Source: Lachnospiraceae bacterium
Lineage (GTDB): Bacteria > Bacillota > Clostridia > Lachnospirales > Lachnospiraceae
Assembly (NCBI GenBank): GCA_910575005.1
Contig: CAJTCL010000001.1
Span: forward strand, 310,001-374,000
Length of the DNA stretch: 64,000 nucleotides
Direction: 5' to 3'
This document shows positions 15,997-24,908 of the stretch, one piece after another; the stretch's first letter is position 1, and the number at the start of each line of letters is the position of its first letter. The notes beneath the pieces are model-generated. The model worked only from the letters and a program-made list of their open reading frames with translations, ran no database searches and had not been told where the DNA came from. The translations under genes were made by a program, and so were the position numbers.

Positions 15997-18273
15997 TCAG
16001 GAACCTAATAAGCCACCTAATGCACTAGTACTGTTCTGCAACGTAGAGAGTGCTTTCTCCATTGCAGCAAACTTGTTGTAATAATACTCTTCCATTTGAG
16101 TGACCTTATCTTCCCATTTTTTAATCGTTTTGGTATATTCATCATAGTCTCTCTGCATCTTCTTGTCATTGTAGATGCTGAACTTACTATTCATAGTAGT
16201 ACTCTGCATCTTCTTATCCAATTTAGTGTAGAGATCATCACTCAGCTTCTGGAAAAATTCCTGTACCATTTCTGGATTACTCTGAATGGCCGCCATCAAT
16301 GCATTATTGCCGCCATTATTTCCAGCAGAAACCTCATCCTCACTGTCGCCATCAATATGATAGCAATAGCCCTCATTCTCAGCAGAAGCCAGATATCCCT
16401 GGGTCTTAATGCCAAAGCTTGCCAGACTATACTTTTTGCCATCACTCAAGGTAATGCCTTGGGACATGCTAGAAGTCATCAGACTCATGACAGAAGATAA
16501 ACTATCATCGCGGCGAAGTAAAGATTTCTTAATCTTTTCCTCCCATTTCTCAATTTCCTTATCGGACATTGCATCCTTCTCATCATCTGTCAGAGGCTCA
16601 TACCCCTTGGCTGTATCTGCATTGTAAAGCTCATCCATTTCTTTGATTAAAGCATTATACTCTTTAAAGAAATCTTTGATGCTGTCATAAATTCCCTGTA
16701 CATTAACCTGAGTATTGACAGTAACACTTTCACCCGGAGCTGTCTCCTGAAGTGCTGTAATTGTCATACCATTTACTGTGATATCGTTACTGTCAGACTC
16801 ATATGTCACACCATTCAATGTAATCTGTGCCTTTGTACCATCAATACGCTTCGCATCACTGTAATCTGTATCTGTCATTACATCCTTGATGGATTGAAGT
16901 TTTCCCATCAAAACCTGTGCTCGCTGAGCTGGTGTGGTTGGTGCATCAGGATCATTGGGAGCCGCCCCCGTCAGCAGTGCATTATCTTGAATAAATGCCT
17001 GTTTATCTGCAATTTCCTGTGCATTGGCCTTCATATCATCAGAAACCGCCTGAATATCCGCTGAATTCTGATCTACCCATGCCTGCATCGCAGTAGTTCC
17101 AGCCTTGTAGGCGTCGATCACATCCTGTGCTGTCTGTGCATTGCTGGAAGGATTTACAGCAATATTCTGATAATCAGCCACTGCCTTGGCACTAGCTCTA
17201 AGCTGTGTAATATCCCCGTCACTAAAGCCTGCTTTATTTTTTAACTGCTCAAAATAAGTATCTTCACCATCCGCCTTAAGCTGCTCATCTGTTTTATAGA
17301 GCATACGCTCCATATCATCCTGTTCCGCATCTGACAGTCCTCTTGGATCGGGATTACCGTCTTCATCAACTTTGTACTTAAGCGAATCTCTCAGGCCAAT
17401 ATATGTTACAGCAAAATTACGGTCAGCCTGGAGATTAGATATTTGAGTCTTTAAGTCAGCATTCTTCTCTTCCAAAGAAGCAATACTGCCTGCCACTGTA
17501 TTGTCGCCCTGATATGCCTCAATCTTGCTCAAAATATCAGTAAAATTTGCCTCAATCTCGGCGTCTGTCATCTGCGTGCCATCAGCCTTCTTGGTATAAG
17601 CCATCCACTGTGCATATGCTTTATCATTTGCAGCAGATTGAACATAAACTCCCATGCTCTTTAAAGCTTGAAGACCATTTTGATCCACTGCGGTCAAACC
17701 AAAATCATTGTCCTCGCCGCTCTTCTTTGCTGAAATATACATTCTGCCATTGGCCTGATCAAAACTAGCAGACACTCCAGCTTCCTGCAGTTTAGCAGTA
17801 AAATCTGCCACTGTCATATCTGAACTGATCTCAATATTGGTAGTGGAACCATTGACTGCCACAGCAATTGTTCCCTTGCTGTTCGCACTCATCCCCAACT
17901 TTTCCAATGTGGTTGCATTTGTCGTGCCCTTGGCGAGCTGCCCACCTGTAATATAACCTGTGGTAGCCACATGGTTAATCTCTAACTTCTGTACTCCATT
18001 CAAAGCCCCATTGCTTGTTGTTACAGTTGCTTTGGTCGGATCAGAAACTGTTGTTGTCTTCTTATTATAATAAGAACTTAATTTCATATTGCCCAATTTC
18101 TTATACAGACTATTAACCTTCTTATTCAAATCTTTCCAGGCATCCATCTTCCATTCCAGTTTTGTCTGTGCCTTTACATGTTTATCTTTTTTAGTACTGT
18201 ATGCAGCCACCAATTCCTGCACAATCGAATCGGTATCCAATCCAGATACCAAACCGGATACTCTTATTGCCAT
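15997..18273 (-). CDS. fliD: Flagellar filament cap protein FliD (enlarged)
   Basis: The protein has 758 aa. IRVSGLVSGLDTDSIVQELV is the conserved N-terminal D0 region, and residues ~30-110 (WKDLNKKVNSLYKKLGNM, GVQKLEINHVATTGYI) are the FliD_N domain; the C-terminal YDEYTKTIKKWEDKVTQMEEYYYNKFAAMEKALSTLQNSTSALGGLL-type helices (about 700-755) are FliD_C. Usual lengths are about 450-550 aa; the surplus is a helical, acidic segment around 210-460 rich in coiled-coil heptads (LEEKNADLKTQISNLQADR). The cap sits at the filament tip, folds incoming flagellin and can bind host mucin. AGGAGGGATTATT precedes the ATG, twelve bases after flaG. Confidence 0.96.
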   Translation of the reverse strand: MAIRVSGLVSGLDTDSIVQELVAAYSTKKDKHVKAQTKLEWKMDAWKDLNKKVNSLYKKLGNMKLSSYYNKKTTTVSDPTKATVTTSNGALNGVQKLEINHVATTGYITGGQLAKGTTNATTLEKLGMSANSKGTIAVAVNGSTTNIEISSDMTVADFTAKLQEAGVSASFDQANGRMYISAKKSGEDNDFGLTAVDQNGLQALKSMGVYVQSAANDKAYAQWMAYTKKADGTQMTDAEIEANFTDILSKIEAYQGDNTVAGSIASLEEKNADLKTQISNLQADRNFAVTYIGLRDSLKYKVDEDGNPDPRGLSDAEQDDMERMLYKTDEQLKADGEDTYFEQLKNKAGFSDGDITQLRASAKAVADYQNIAVNPSSNAQTAQDVIDAYKAGTTAMQAWVDQNSADIQAVSDDMKANAQEIADKQAFIQDNALLTGAAPNDPDAPTTPAQRAQVLMGKLQSIKDVMTDTDYSDAKRIDGTKAQITLNGVTYESDSNDITVNGMTITALQETAPGESVTVNTQVNVQGIYDSIKDFFKEYNALIKEMDELYNADTAKGYEPLTDDEKDAMSDKEIEKWEEKIKKSLLRRDDSLSSVMSLMTSSMSQGITLSDGKKYSLASFGIKTQGYLASAENEGYCYHIDGDSEDEVSAGNNGGNNALMAAIQSNPEMVQEFFQKLSDDLYTKLDKKMQSTTMNSKFSIYNDKKMQRDYDEYTKTIKKWEDKVTQMEEYYYNKFAAMEKALSTLQNSTSALGGLLGS

Positions 18274-18284
18274 AATAATCCCTC

Positions 18285-18803
18285 CTATAGCTTCTCATCC
18301 ACTAACAATCCTGCCAATTCCCACACCTTTGCGATCATATCCAAAGTCTTTTCCGGTGGATATTCCTTAATTACTTCCTTCGTCTGCTTATCCACAATCT
18401 TGATTGTCACCCGATTAGTGGTATCATGCACACCAAAAACAGCCTCAGAATTGACTACTTTCTTATTAATCTCCTCAATGGCACGCTTCACTCCTTCATT
18501 GGGAAGCTTTAATTCTGCTGACTCTTTGTTCTCAGCTTCAGATAATTCCGGTGCCTTTACAGACTCTCGACTGATCACTTTGTCCTGAACCTCATGGCTG
18601 CTCTCACTCTCTGACGCCATCTCAGTAACTCTCTTGTCTGATTTCTTTTCCGCTGTATCAATAGCTTTCTCTACTGTCTTCTCAGGCTTCACTGTTACAG
18701 ATGCTTCTGGCTTAACAGCTTTCTCTACTACTTTCACTGCAGGCTTGGGGCTACTTCCCTGATATGCCGCTATTCCTGCAGACTTCAATGCTTCCATTGC
18801 CAT
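18285..18803 (-). CDS. flaG: FlaG family flagellar protein
   Basis: The protein has 172 aa from the ATG at 18803, which follows GGAGGTGATTTTA; an earlier in-frame ATG at 18830 lacks such a site. The last ~65 residues carry the FlaG domain: INKKVVNSEAVFGVHDTTNRVTIKIVD, QTKEVIKEYPPEKTLDMIAKVWELAGLLVDEKL, including the EYPPE motif. The first half is a low-complexity charged tail (KPEASVTVKPEKTVEKA), longer than in Bacillus (about 109 aa). FlaG influences filament length and is usually next to fliD, as here. It is the first gene after a sigma-D promoter. Confidence 0.93.
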   Translation of the reverse strand: MAMEALKSAGIAAYQGSSPKPAVKVVEKAVKPEASVTVKPEKTVEKAIDTAEKKSDKRVTEMASESESSHEVQDKVISRESVKAPELSEAENKESAELKLPNEGVKRAIEEINKKVVNSEAVFGVHDTTNRVTIKIVDKQTKEVIKEYPPEKTLDMIAKVWELAGLLVDEKL

Positions 18804-18889
18804 TAAAATCACCTCCATGTGATAATTCAAACAGATGGATTGGCATTGCCATCTGTCATATTCTTCTTAATATCCTTATCTTGTAGTAA

Positions 18890-18916
18890 ATATCGGTTTT
18901 TTTTTACAAAAATTTA
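18890..18916 (-). promoter_or_regulatory. Sigma-D promoter of flaG-fliD-fliS-fliT-like
   Basis: TAAA at 18916-18913, 15 bases, ACCGATAT at 18897-18890. It overlaps the end region of csrA and starts transcription about 80 bases before flaG. The leader holds a 7-bp hairpin (CAGATGG/CCATCTG near 18834-18857). Confidence 0.9.
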
Positions 18917-18920
18917 CGCT

Positions 18921-19136
18921 CTACAAAATATTTTTCAAGACATTCACATTTTCCAGGCTAACAGCCGCCTGGTTTTCTTTCTGGATCTGGATGTACACCT
19001 CTTTGCGATAAATAGGAACCTCCTTTGGTGCAGTGATTCCAATCTTAACTTGATCTCCCCGCAGCTCCAGGATACTGATTTCTATATCATTATCCACAAT
19101 GATGGATTCGCCCTTTTTTCTGGTTAATGCCAGCAT
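18921..19136 (-). CDS. csrA: Carbon storage regulator / translational repressor CsrA
   Basis: The protein has 71 aa from the ATG at 19136, one base after the fliW stop. MLALTRKKGESIIVDNDIEI and DQVKIGITAPKEVPIYRKEVY are the conserved beta strands, including the L4/R6 and the APKEVPIYRKE edge that bind GGA-loop RNA. The in-frame ATG at 19214 lies within fliW and is rejected. As a dimer it represses hag translation. The visible hag leader has the matching target sites. It is the last gene of the flgM operon and translation is probably coupled to fliW. Confidence 0.97.
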   Translation of the reverse strand: MLALTRKKGESIIVDNDIEISILELRGDQVKIGITAPKEVPIYRKEVYIQIQKENQAAVSLENVNVLKNIL

Positions 19137-19137
19137 C

Positions 19138-19602
19138 CTATTCACCCGCCTTTTCTTTCTTTGCCTGCAAAATCTCGTAAATGGGGAATTTAACTGGAAA
19201 ATCATCCTCCACAATCACCTGTACCGCTTTACGCTCTTTGACATTAATCACAATCGGTGCTTTTAAATTTACACTAAGCTTCTTCACATCTGCTGTAGCT
19301 GTAACTGTCACCAACACATATGTGTCATCCTCCTCTAAGGTACCCAGATGCTTTAAAAGTTGTTCTTCCACCTTAGGGCTGTAATCCTCCTTCACTAACA
19401 AAGGATCCAACACCGGAAGTGCAAACGCTGGTTCTTCAATAGACTGCAGCCAGGAAATATTTTTCTGCCTGCCATCCTCCCCCTCATCATAGACCAGGGT
19501 AAATCTCTGGCAATGCGGAAAACCAATAATCCCCTTCTCAAAGAATATCATCTTCTCTTCTTCAATTTCAATCTTACCAAATAACTTTGTATTTAACTGC
19601 AT
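19138..19602 (-). CDS. fliW: Flagellar assembly factor FliW (CsrA antagonist)
   Basis: The protein has 154 aa, the family norm. LFGKIEIEEEKMIFFEKGIIGFP is the signature N-terminus, followed by RFTLVYD, SIEEPAFALPVLDPLLV and ILVTV-type strands, here YVLVTVTATADVKKLSVNLKAPIVINVKERKAVQVI in the same order. FliW binds free flagellin or CsrA: when flagellin is exported, freed FliW blocks CsrA and lets hag be translated. It is directly followed by csrA. GGAGAGGCAT precedes the ATG. Confidence 0.97.
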   Translation of the reverse strand: MQLNTKLFGKIEIEEEKMIFFEKGIIGFPHCQRFTLVYDEGEDGRQKNISWLQSIEEPAFALPVLDPLLVKEDYSPKVEEQLLKHLGTLEEDDTYVLVTVTATADVKKLSVNLKAPIVINVKERKAVQVIVEDDFPVKFPIYEILQAKKEKAGE

Positions 19603-19656
19603 ATGCCTCTCCGTTCTCTATCTAAATTGGTAATCAAATGGCTTGTTCCTCCATCA

Positions 19657-21180
19657 CTACAGATAATTAAGAAGCGTCTGGCCATTTGCTTTCGAGGTTG
19701 CCTGAAGAGATGCCTGATATGCCGTATATGCAGCCGTATATTCAATTATAATATCGGACAGCTCTTTATCTTCATTTCTGGTTTTCAACTGTTCAAACGT
19801 CGACTGCTGTTCAGATACTCTAGTCTCTGTCAATAATAGACGGTCTTCCCTGCTTCCCAAGTCAGTTCTGGCAAGTGTGATATTATCTTTATACTTCTGG
19901 AATTTATCGACCCCTTTAGAATAGAGCTTCTGCATATTGGTATCAGCATACACGGCTTCCTTCTCAGCAGCCTCAAGCCACTCCTTCAGTCCAGCCTGTG
20001 ATGCTGGGTCTGCATACTGTTCTTGTTTCTGCATCTCTTTGATTTTATCTACTTTGTCATGGGCAGCAATTGCTGCCTGAACTGCATTTGTCAGTTCATC
20101 CACATCCCTGCCAATTGAAGAATTAAATACATCACTTGCCTGAGTATTTACCGTCAAACTCTGATTAAAGGCCACTGTATATTTGATCTCTTGATTCTGT
20201 TTTGTATATTTGATGGTATTGTCAGGATCTGTAATATCTTCACAATCAAAATAATGCTCTGGAAGAAGTTCTCCCTCGCTAAATCCCTTCTTGGTATAGG
20301 TAACACTGAGTTCTGTCTTCTGGCTGCCAAATGCGTTGGCAACATCCTTGCCTAAAATCAATTCCCCAGTTTCCTTAAGAAAAATTACCTGTTTATCTCC
20401 CACATAAAAATCATCCGCTGCCCATTCATCATAGGACATATTTGTAGTAACACTTACCAGGTCATCACCAATTTCCATATCTTCTAGATTTTGCCAGCGT
20501 CCTCTGGCCTCATCATAAAATTTTATGTCTTTGGAAGTCAGCTCCTCCATCTTCTCATAGGAGAGACGAATACGCTTATTGGTATATTCTTTCGGCATAT
20601 CTGTAAGATCTACACCTGCCAGCACATCTGCCGATGTATTAGGCACTGTCACCTGATTATTATAATAACGCATTTCCTCAATATCCTGATAGGAAACCTT
20701 TTCCGTAATCTTATAGGTGGTATCTGCCTGATCTTCTGCAAAAGTCAATGGTTTATTGGTCTTATATCCTGTAAACACATATCTGCCGATGCAATCTGCA
20801 TTTCCCTCCCGATAAACCTGGCTGCGCAGAGATTGAAGATTCTTTAAGATCGCTGCCCTGTCCTCTTGATTCAATGGATCATTGCTGCCAGCCACACATT
20901 CTTTATAGACATCATCCATAATCCTTTCCATGTTGATCAGAGCACCCTCTGTCACTTCAATCCAAGATTTCGCATCCTGGATATTCCGCTCTACGTACTG
21001 ATCCAACTCAAATAAATTACTTCTCAGACGCAGCGCACGAATTGCAATTACCGGGTCTTCCGAAGGCCTGGAAATCTTTTTCTGACTAGTCATCTGGTTA
21101 TTCAGCTTATCCACATTGACCTTGTTGCTGTTCATATTAGTCATGCTGTTCTTGCTGATCATACTATTGGTAACTCTCAT
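19657..21180 (-). CDS. flgL: Flagellar hook-filament junction protein FlgL
   Basis: The protein has 507 aa. MRVTNSMISKNSMTNMNSNK, KISRPSEDPVIAIRALRLRSNL and GRYVFTGYKTNKPLTF (residues ~140-160) are diagnostic of FlgL/HAP3, and the C-terminal LARTDLGSREDRLLLTETRVSEQQ...LQATSKANGQTLLNYL is the D0/D1 partner helix. It joins the FlgK ring to the filament. The central region is larger than in Bacillus (298 aa), adding surface domains of unknown role. AGGAGGTTTGTAA precedes the ATG, 11 bases after flgK2. Confidence 0.96.
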   Translation of the reverse strand: MRVTNSMISKNSMTNMNSNKVNVDKLNNQMTSQKKISRPSEDPVIAIRALRLRSNLFELDQYVERNIQDAKSWIEVTEGALINMERIMDDVYKECVAGSNDPLNQEDRAAILKNLQSLRSQVYREGNADCIGRYVFTGYKTNKPLTFAEDQADTTYKITEKVSYQDIEEMRYYNNQVTVPNTSADVLAGVDLTDMPKEYTNKRIRLSYEKMEELTSKDIKFYDEARGRWQNLEDMEIGDDLVSVTTNMSYDEWAADDFYVGDKQVIFLKETGELILGKDVANAFGSQKTELSVTYTKKGFSEGELLPEHYFDCEDITDPDNTIKYTKQNQEIKYTVAFNQSLTVNTQASDVFNSSIGRDVDELTNAVQAAIAAHDKVDKIKEMQKQEQYADPASQAGLKEWLEAAEKEAVYADTNMQKLYSKGVDKFQKYKDNITLARTDLGSREDRLLLTETRVSEQQSTFEQLKTRNEDKELSDIIIEYTAAYTAYQASLQATSKANGQTLLNYL

Positions 21181-21191
21181 TTACAAACCTC

Positions 21192-23018
21192 CTATACACC
21201 CGTCTCTAAAATTAACCGATTATAAATTTCAGACATTGTCTGAATCATCCTGGATGCCAAATTATAAGCATTCTGGAACTTAACAATATCCAGTCCTTCC
21301 TCATCCTCATCTACTGCTGAGATAGACATCCTCTTTTGTTCAATGGTATTAGAAATATTACTGTAATTTTTCAAAAAAGTCTCTGATTTCTGAGTATCTA
21401 CTGAATTATCAGTAATCAAACATTTCAAAAATGAATCTGCGCCGCCGCCGCGGAACATCTTGATCTCTGATTTGAGCTTTTGCATCTGCTCCACTAAATT
21501 CTGGTTAGCCACTCCATCTGGCAAATCCTTATCTGTCAATGTTACCATACGATTAGGATCTTTGAGTTCATCGGCAACTTTAATGTTAGCCGCTGTCAAT
21601 TTATAGTAATCATTCTTAAAGGTGCTCATATTTCCTGTAGCATCATAATCGGCAAAATTATATTCACTGCCGTCCGCCTTATTTCCGGCCACAAAGAACG
21701 CGCCTCCGGCAACTCCGTTTAAGTCTACACCAGACTGCTGAATCTGATTGAGCTGCTTTGCAAATTCCCGCAAAAACTCATTGGCCTGCGCCTGATAATA
21801 AGGTATTCCCATCGCATCAATATCTTCCCCAATATTAGCTTTACGATTATTCAGAGACTCACGTTCCTCTACGGAAAGCGTATATTTTAACTGGAACTGA
21901 TAGGTCTTAGTCTCAGCGTCATAGGTAAACCCTGAATAACGATAATCCTTGTTGTTGAGCGTGATGATTCCGTCATCTGGCATATTCATTTTATTGATAT
22001 CTGTAATACTGGGATTCATAATTGTGACAATATCTCCATCTGCTCCAGGCACGATAGATTTCACGGTGCCGCTAAAAGCCTGATTATTATTGCCATCTCG
22101 GGTATCAAATAATCCCTTCAATCTTCCTGTACAATTCTTACCAGAGGCATTGAAAGGAATATTATCTTTGGTCCAGTAGATGTCATAGAGCCCTTCTGCA
22201 TCAGATTGATTGACCTTCTTATCTCTTGCCACATAGGTCAAAGTATTGTATTCAAAACTATCCACCAAAGTCTGCCCATTGATTTTTAGCAGATAATTTG
22301 TTCCTCCTGTATAGATCTCTGGATGACTGGTATTCGTCACCTTGGTCTCTTTCACTTCCACATCGACCAAATCAGACAATTCATCCACCAGCAGCGCTCT
22401 CTGGTCGCGCAGCTCATTAGCATTACTTCCCTGCAGCTCAATAACATTGATCTGTTTATTTAAAAGCGCAATCTTTTGTGCAATTCCATTGATCTGGTCA
22501 ACCTGAGTAGCAATCTCCTGATTACAGTCCTCCTGCATCTTCAAAAAACCAGTATACATGCTCTGGAAAAAATTAGCAAAGCTCTCAGACTTGCTGATAA
22601 ATGATTTTCTGGCATCCAATTCTTCTGGTGTTTCCCTTAATGTATCTAAGGCTCCAAACATTTCATCCAAAATAGTGGCAAACCCTTTTTGATTGTCATC
22701 ATTGAGAAGGTATTCCTCAATCTGCTGCATGTAGTACAACTTACTGTCATACATCCCCGTCTTGGCATTATTCTCCCAATATTTAACATCATAATAAAAA
22801 TCTCTTTTTTGAATGATCTCTGTGGTGACAACACCGCTTCCCACAGTACCATAACGCTGATTTGTACGCAGCGCCTCAGCCGCTATGCGGACTGCTTCCT
22901 GTCTGCTGTAACCCTTTGTATTTACATTTGAAATATTATTTGCAGTTGTATTCAGCGCTGCCTGAAACGTATTCAGCGCTGAACCTGCAATTGTAAGCCC
23001 AAAAAATGTTGATGGCAT
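21192..23018 (-). CDS. flgK: Flagellar hook-associated protein FlgK, copy 2
   Basis: The protein has 608 aa. FFGLTIAGSALNTFQAALNTTANNISNVNTKGYSRQ is the flg_bb_rod motif and C-terminal KFQNAYNLASRMIQTMSEIYNRLILETGV the matching D0 helix, the standard FlgK arrangement. Residues ~250-440 are an expanded middle. It lies 24 bases after another flgK (copy 1) and 11 bases before flgL. It shares the N-terminal pattern with copy 1 (ALNTTANN) but differs elsewhere, so it is an old duplication, not an assembly artefact. CAGGAGGTAGTAT precedes the ATG. Confidence 0.95.
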   Translation of the reverse strand: MPSTFFGLTIAGSALNTFQAALNTTANNISNVNTKGYSRQEAVRIAAEALRTNQRYGTVGSGVVTTEIIQKRDFYYDVKYWENNAKTGMYDSKLYYMQQIEEYLLNDDNQKGFATILDEMFGALDTLRETPEELDARKSFISKSESFANFFQSMYTGFLKMQEDCNQEIATQVDQINGIAQKIALLNKQINVIELQGSNANELRDQRALLVDELSDLVDVEVKETKVTNTSHPEIYTGGTNYLLKINGQTLVDSFEYNTLTYVARDKKVNQSDAEGLYDIYWTKDNIPFNASGKNCTGRLKGLFDTRDGNNNQAFSGTVKSIVPGADGDIVTIMNPSITDINKMNMPDDGIITLNNKDYRYSGFTYDAETKTYQFQLKYTLSVEERESLNNRKANIGEDIDAMGIPYYQAQANEFLREFAKQLNQIQQSGVDLNGVAGGAFFVAGNKADGSEYNFADYDATGNMSTFKNDYYKLTAANIKVADELKDPNRMVTLTDKDLPDGVANQNLVEQMQKLKSEIKMFRGGGADSFLKCLITDNSVDTQKSETFLKNYSNISNTIEQKRMSISAVDEDEEGLDIVKFQNAYNLASRMIQTMSEIYNRLILETGV

Positions 23019-23042
23019 ATACTACCTCCTGAACTCTCCTAA

Positions 23043-24740
23043 TTATAATCTGGTAACGAGATGCTCTAACATCTCCGAAATTACATTGATAAAACGGCTG
23101 GACGCATTGTATGCACTCTGATATTTGATCATATTCTGTAATTCTTCATCTGAAGAAACACCAAATACCATTTGTCTATTATTCTCAATACTGGCAACCT
23201 CTCCGCTGAGACTCTCCGAAAGTCCTTCGTACACATTCCCTGTTACTGCCACATCCTCAATCAATCTTCCGTAGTATTCCTTAAAGGTACAAAGATCTGT
23301 ATTACTGGGATTGATTGTCTGAGTCTTCTTTTCCCACAGTTCTACCAATTGCTGTGCCATATCCAATGCTGGCTCTCCGTCCTTGCGCAGATGTGGTATT
23401 CCACTCTCTCCCTGCAGAAGTTCTGGATTTACTACCGTTCCCTGATAACCATACATTTTTGCAGTATCATAAGGATCTTCTTCATTATATACATAATAAA
23501 CGCTTCCATCATTCGCCACAACTTCTGTGTAACGATCGCATCCTCTGCGAGAAAACAACTCTTTGCCCGGCTTCTGGCCATCTGCGCCGAGACACCCGTT
23601 CTCTTCATCCCAAACCTTGACATTATTATAGACTGTTCCATCCATTCCCACAAAACTCTTGGTAGTGGTTGGACTGAAAATATCATTGATTGCTGTGATA
23701 ATCTCATGTGTCAATTGATCAAGTTCTGCTTGGGAATTCATAATGACTGACATTGCCACGCCATCCTCATATTCCTGTTGGCTTTTTCCTGTAATATCCC
23801 GATAATCTGCCGGCCTATCGCCTCTTGATAGAATCAGACCCTTCAACTCTCCAATATCTGTATTCAATGTTGGTGAAATATCTCCGCTCTTGAAATCAAA
23901 CATATAAGTATACTGTTCTCTACCCATATCTGAGAGCTGCGGCCAAATCGGTGTCACAAATCCCGTTACTGGATCGGTTATTCCCTTTATTTCGTATACG
24001 TGAATCTCATCCACAAATTCCACATTCTCAATTTTTACTCTTACTGTTCCATCCGCCCGTTCCTTATAATCAACCTTAGCCAGGGCAGACAGTTCATCCA
24101 AGGCATTGTCCCGCTCGTCACGCAGCGTCATTGCCGTCTCAATGCCGCCGCATTCAATCTTTAAGATCTGCTGGTTTAATTCCTGGATTGTATGACCAAG
24201 TTCATTGATCCTGTCAATCGCATTATTTACTTTATAATTCAGTTCTCTCTGATAAGATTTAAAATTTTCCTGAATTGCCTGTGTACGCTCCAAAAACAGA
24301 GTTGCCTTCTGAACCACTAAGGTTTGATAATCTTCCTGATCTGGTCCTTTTGCGAACTCTGCAAAAGACTGCCAAAATTCTTCCAGCGCTGTCTGAAACT
24401 GCTGTCCATCCAATTCCTGAAACATGGATTGCGCTTCTCTTGTTGCCTCTGCACAAGCTTCATAAAAAGACTGTCTGCCGTTTTCCAATCGATAACGCTG
24501 ATCCAAGAAACGATTTCTGGTGTGCACCACATCTGCAATCGTTACCCCCAGACCTGCCTGCTGTTTGCTGATGGCCGCTTTGCCAAACGTCACATAATCA
24601 CGATCAGCAAACATTACTTGTTGTCTTACATAACCCTTAGTATCTAAATTAGCCAAATTATTGGCTGTTGTATTTAAAGCATTTTGACTATTCTGTAAAC
24701 CGGATGCTCCAATATACAGACTTCCCATTCCATTTGCCAT
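23043..24740 (-). CDS. flgK: Flagellar hook-associated protein FlgK, copy 1
   Basis: The protein has 565 aa. GSLYIGASGLQNSQNALNTTANNLANLDTKGYVRQ is the rod-type N-terminus and MIKYQSAYNASSRFINVISEMLEHLVTRL the C-terminal D0 helix. Residues 90-200 (FQELDGQQFQTALEEFWQSFAEFAKGPDQE) are classic FlgK D1. It follows flgN, its expected chaperone, across the structured repeat copy B. Having two complete FlgK-type proteins in one operon is unusual: one may be the true junction protein and the other a variant for the giant flagellin or a second filament type. Confidence 0.95.
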   Translation of the reverse strand: MANGMGSLYIGASGLQNSQNALNTTANNLANLDTKGYVRQQVMFADRDYVTFGKAAISKQQAGLGVTIADVVHTRNRFLDQRYRLENGRQSFYEACAEATREAQSMFQELDGQQFQTALEEFWQSFAEFAKGPDQEDYQTLVVQKATLFLERTQAIQENFKSYQRELNYKVNNAIDRINELGHTIQELNQQILKIECGGIETAMTLRDERDNALDELSALAKVDYKERADGTVRVKIENVEFVDEIHVYEIKGITDPVTGFVTPIWPQLSDMGREQYTYMFDFKSGDISPTLNTDIGELKGLILSRGDRPADYRDITGKSQQEYEDGVAMSVIMNSQAELDQLTHEIITAINDIFSPTTTKSFVGMDGTVYNNVKVWDEENGCLGADGQKPGKELFSRRGCDRYTEVVANDGSVYYVYNEEDPYDTAKMYGYQGTVVNPELLQGESGIPHLRKDGEPALDMAQQLVELWEKKTQTINPSNTDLCTFKEYYGRLIEDVAVTGNVYEGLSESLSGEVASIENNRQMVFGVSSDEELQNMIKYQSAYNASSRFINVISEMLEHLVTRL

Positions 24741-24768
24741 ACTGTTCTCCTTTACTACTGTTTGGCAA

Positions 24769-24862
24769 TCGAGCAGAGAAGATTTTCTTCCCTATACTCG
24801 CCGCGCACAGGGTTCATACTGCAAAAGCCGTAAATTCCCTTATGCGTCTCTGTGCATTAAAA
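24769..24862 (-). repeat. Structured intergenic repeat, copy B (flgN / flgK1 gap)
   Basis: This copy matches 15421-15513 over its length with substitutions that keep the pairing: the terminal hairpin CGAG...AGGGAAGA/TCTTCTCT...CTCG persists through G-U pairs, and GCACAG/CTGTGC forms an outer stem. It sits 47 bases after the flgN stop and ends 28 bases before flgK1. An additional 7-bp hairpin (TTCCAGC/GCTGGAA, about 24866-24884) lies between flgN and the repeat. Confidence 0.7.
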
Positions 24863-24908
24863 ATTGTTCCAGCCCATGCTGGAATCGCCGCTGTTACAAT
24901 AAATCTTG

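Noticed and set aside
23172-23750. 192-codon antisense frame inside flgK1
   Set aside because: It lies fully within a secure gene in the opposite frame and shows no protein motif.
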